Shown here one piece after another: positions 63,358 to 64,000 of a DNA stretch of 64,000 nucleotides. The stretch is from Micavibrio sp. (GTDB lineage Bacteria; Pseudomonadota; Alphaproteobacteria; Micavibrionales; Micavibrionaceae): NCBI GenBank assembly GCA_002687495.1, contig NZAJ01000066.1:1-64000 (forward strand), read 5' to 3'. The position numbers and the translations under genes are program-made. Position 1 is the first letter of the stretch; each line of letters begins with the position of its first letter. A model generated the notes under the pieces. The model saw only the letters and a list, made by a program, of their open reading frames with translations, did not search any database and had not been told where the DNA came from.

Positions 63358-64000
63358 TTAAGCAGCTGCTTCGCTTTTACCCTTAGGCTTCATGCTCGCG
63401 AGCAGCTCAGCAGTCTCACCAACATTATCAACGCTCAGCATCCCGACTGTGTGGTAACCCGCATCAACATGCAGACACTCACCTGTCACGCCGCTAGACA
63501 GATCAGAAAGAAGATAAAGACCGCTGCGGCCGACATCATCAATTGTCACATTGCGCTTCATTGGCGCATTAAGTTCGTTCCATTTAAGAATAAAGCGGAA
63601 ATCACCAATACCTGAGGCTGCCAATGTTTTAATCGGACCAGCAGAAATCGCATTAACGCGAATACCTTTAGAACCAAGATCAGCCGCCAAATATTTTACT
63701 GAGCACTCAAGAGCCGCTTTCGCCACGCCCATCACGTTATAATGAGGCATCACTTGTTCAGCACCATAATATGTGAGTGTGATCAATGAACCACCCTCTT
63801 TCATCATCGGCACTGCGCGCTGTGCAACAGACGTGAATGAGTAAACAGAAATATCCATAGTCTTTGTGAAGTTCGCACGCGTTGTATCAAGATACAAACC
63901 ATCCAACTCGTTCTTATCAGAAAAAGCAATTGCGTGAACAACAAAGTCAACCTTGCCCCACTGCTTTTCGATTTCTGCGAAAGCCGCATCAACAGAGGCA
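63358..64000 (-). CDS. fabI: Enoyl-[acyl-carrier-protein] reductase FabI (5' end outside window)
   Basis: NADH-dependent reductase that completes fatty acid elongation. About 214 residues are present; the N-terminal Rossmann start lies beyond the window edge. The open frame reaches the edge, where it reads VDFVVHAIAFSDKNEL. Catalytic Tyr and Lys are in YYGAEQVMPHYNVMGVAKAAL (Y-x6-K: YNVMGVAK). RVNAISAGPIKTLAASGIGDF and GYHTVGM are FabI landmarks; triclosan-type inhibitors bind this class. The C-terminus is extended by about ten residues (KPKGKSEAAA). Confidence 0.97.
   Translation of the reverse strand, partial: ASVDAAFAEIEKQWGKVDFVVHAIAFSDKNELDGLYLDTTRANFTKTMDISVYSFTSVAQRAVPMMKEGGSLITLTYYGAEQVMPHYNVMGVAKAALECSVKYLAADLGSKGIRVNAISAGPIKTLAASGIGDFRFILKWNELNAPMKRNVTIDDVGRSGLYLLSDLSSGVTGECLHVDAGYHTVGMLSVDNVGETAELLASMKPKGKSEAAA

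Overview
The window is chromosomal DNA from an alphaproteobacterium of moderate G+C. Supporting signs are a FixC/TrmFO-type tRNA methyltransferase, a seven-iron ferredoxin (FdxA), a YumC-type ferredoxin-NADP reductase, a serS / pcm / M23 peptidase / yajC / secD / secF / Mth938 gene order, homologues of the mitochondrial complex I assembly factors NDUFAF3 and NDUFAF6, and an xseB-ispA pair. I cannot assign the genus from sequence alone. Most genes are housekeeping; no phage, transposase, CRISPR array or rRNA was seen, and there is one clear tRNA gene.

Layout. 1-10 kb: 3' part of mutS, a lone Hpt phosphotransfer protein, ferredoxin-NADP reductase, cysK, fdxA, a TerB-like protein, a periplasmic alpha-carbonic anhydrase, trmFO and two tandem alpha/beta hydrolases. 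10.7-25 kb: a minus-strand backbone of NDUFAF6-like protein, Mth938/NDUFAF3-like protein, secF, secD, yajC, a LysM-M23 lipoprotein, pcm, a DUF4153 membrane protein and serS. It is interrupted by sodB and several unrecognised genes, and surE, often part of this block in relatives, is not between pcm and serS. 25-31 kb: an N-formylglutamate amidohydrolase homologue, lipB, a methyltransferase-like gene, tRNA-Leu(GAG) followed by a decayed copy of its own 3' end, and lineage-specific proteins. 31-45.7 kb: maeB, mgtE, a GNAT acetyltransferase, a class A penicillin-binding protein, rnhA, a P-loop kinase, ispH, gmhA, xseB and ispA. 45.7-53 kb: an accessory block splitting ispA from dxs. It carries a TetR regulator with operator-like repeats, a 52-residue Cys-containing protein, an AhpD-like protein, the glutathione-dependent formaldehyde detoxification pair frmA-frmB, an unrecognised HExxH protein and a chemoreceptor. 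53-64 kb: dxs, a pentapeptide-repeat protein, a GTGA-overlapping gene pair, a HAD phosphatase, sppA, aroC, a TPR protein, a hotdog thioesterase and the 3' part of fabI.

How the genes work together. Isoprenoid supply is represented by dxs, ispH and ispA. Envelope construction and quality control are represented by yajC-secDF, sppA, the M23 lipoprotein, the penicillin-binding protein and gmhA. Redox and oxidant handling are represented by fdxA, the reductase, sodB, the AhpD-like protein and frmAB.

Signals beyond genes: (i) a short interspersed palindromic repeat, three full copies with nearly fixed internal spacing and compensating stem changes; (ii) four ATTCGAGC-type repeats in the predicted 5' leader of a 63-residue gene; (iii) TTATCTAC-N6-GTAGATAA operators at the TetR locus; (iv) several promoters placed so close to the start codon that leaderless mRNAs are predicted; (v) a terminator-shaped hairpin whose 3' arm contains the Shine-Dalgarno of the HExxH gene.
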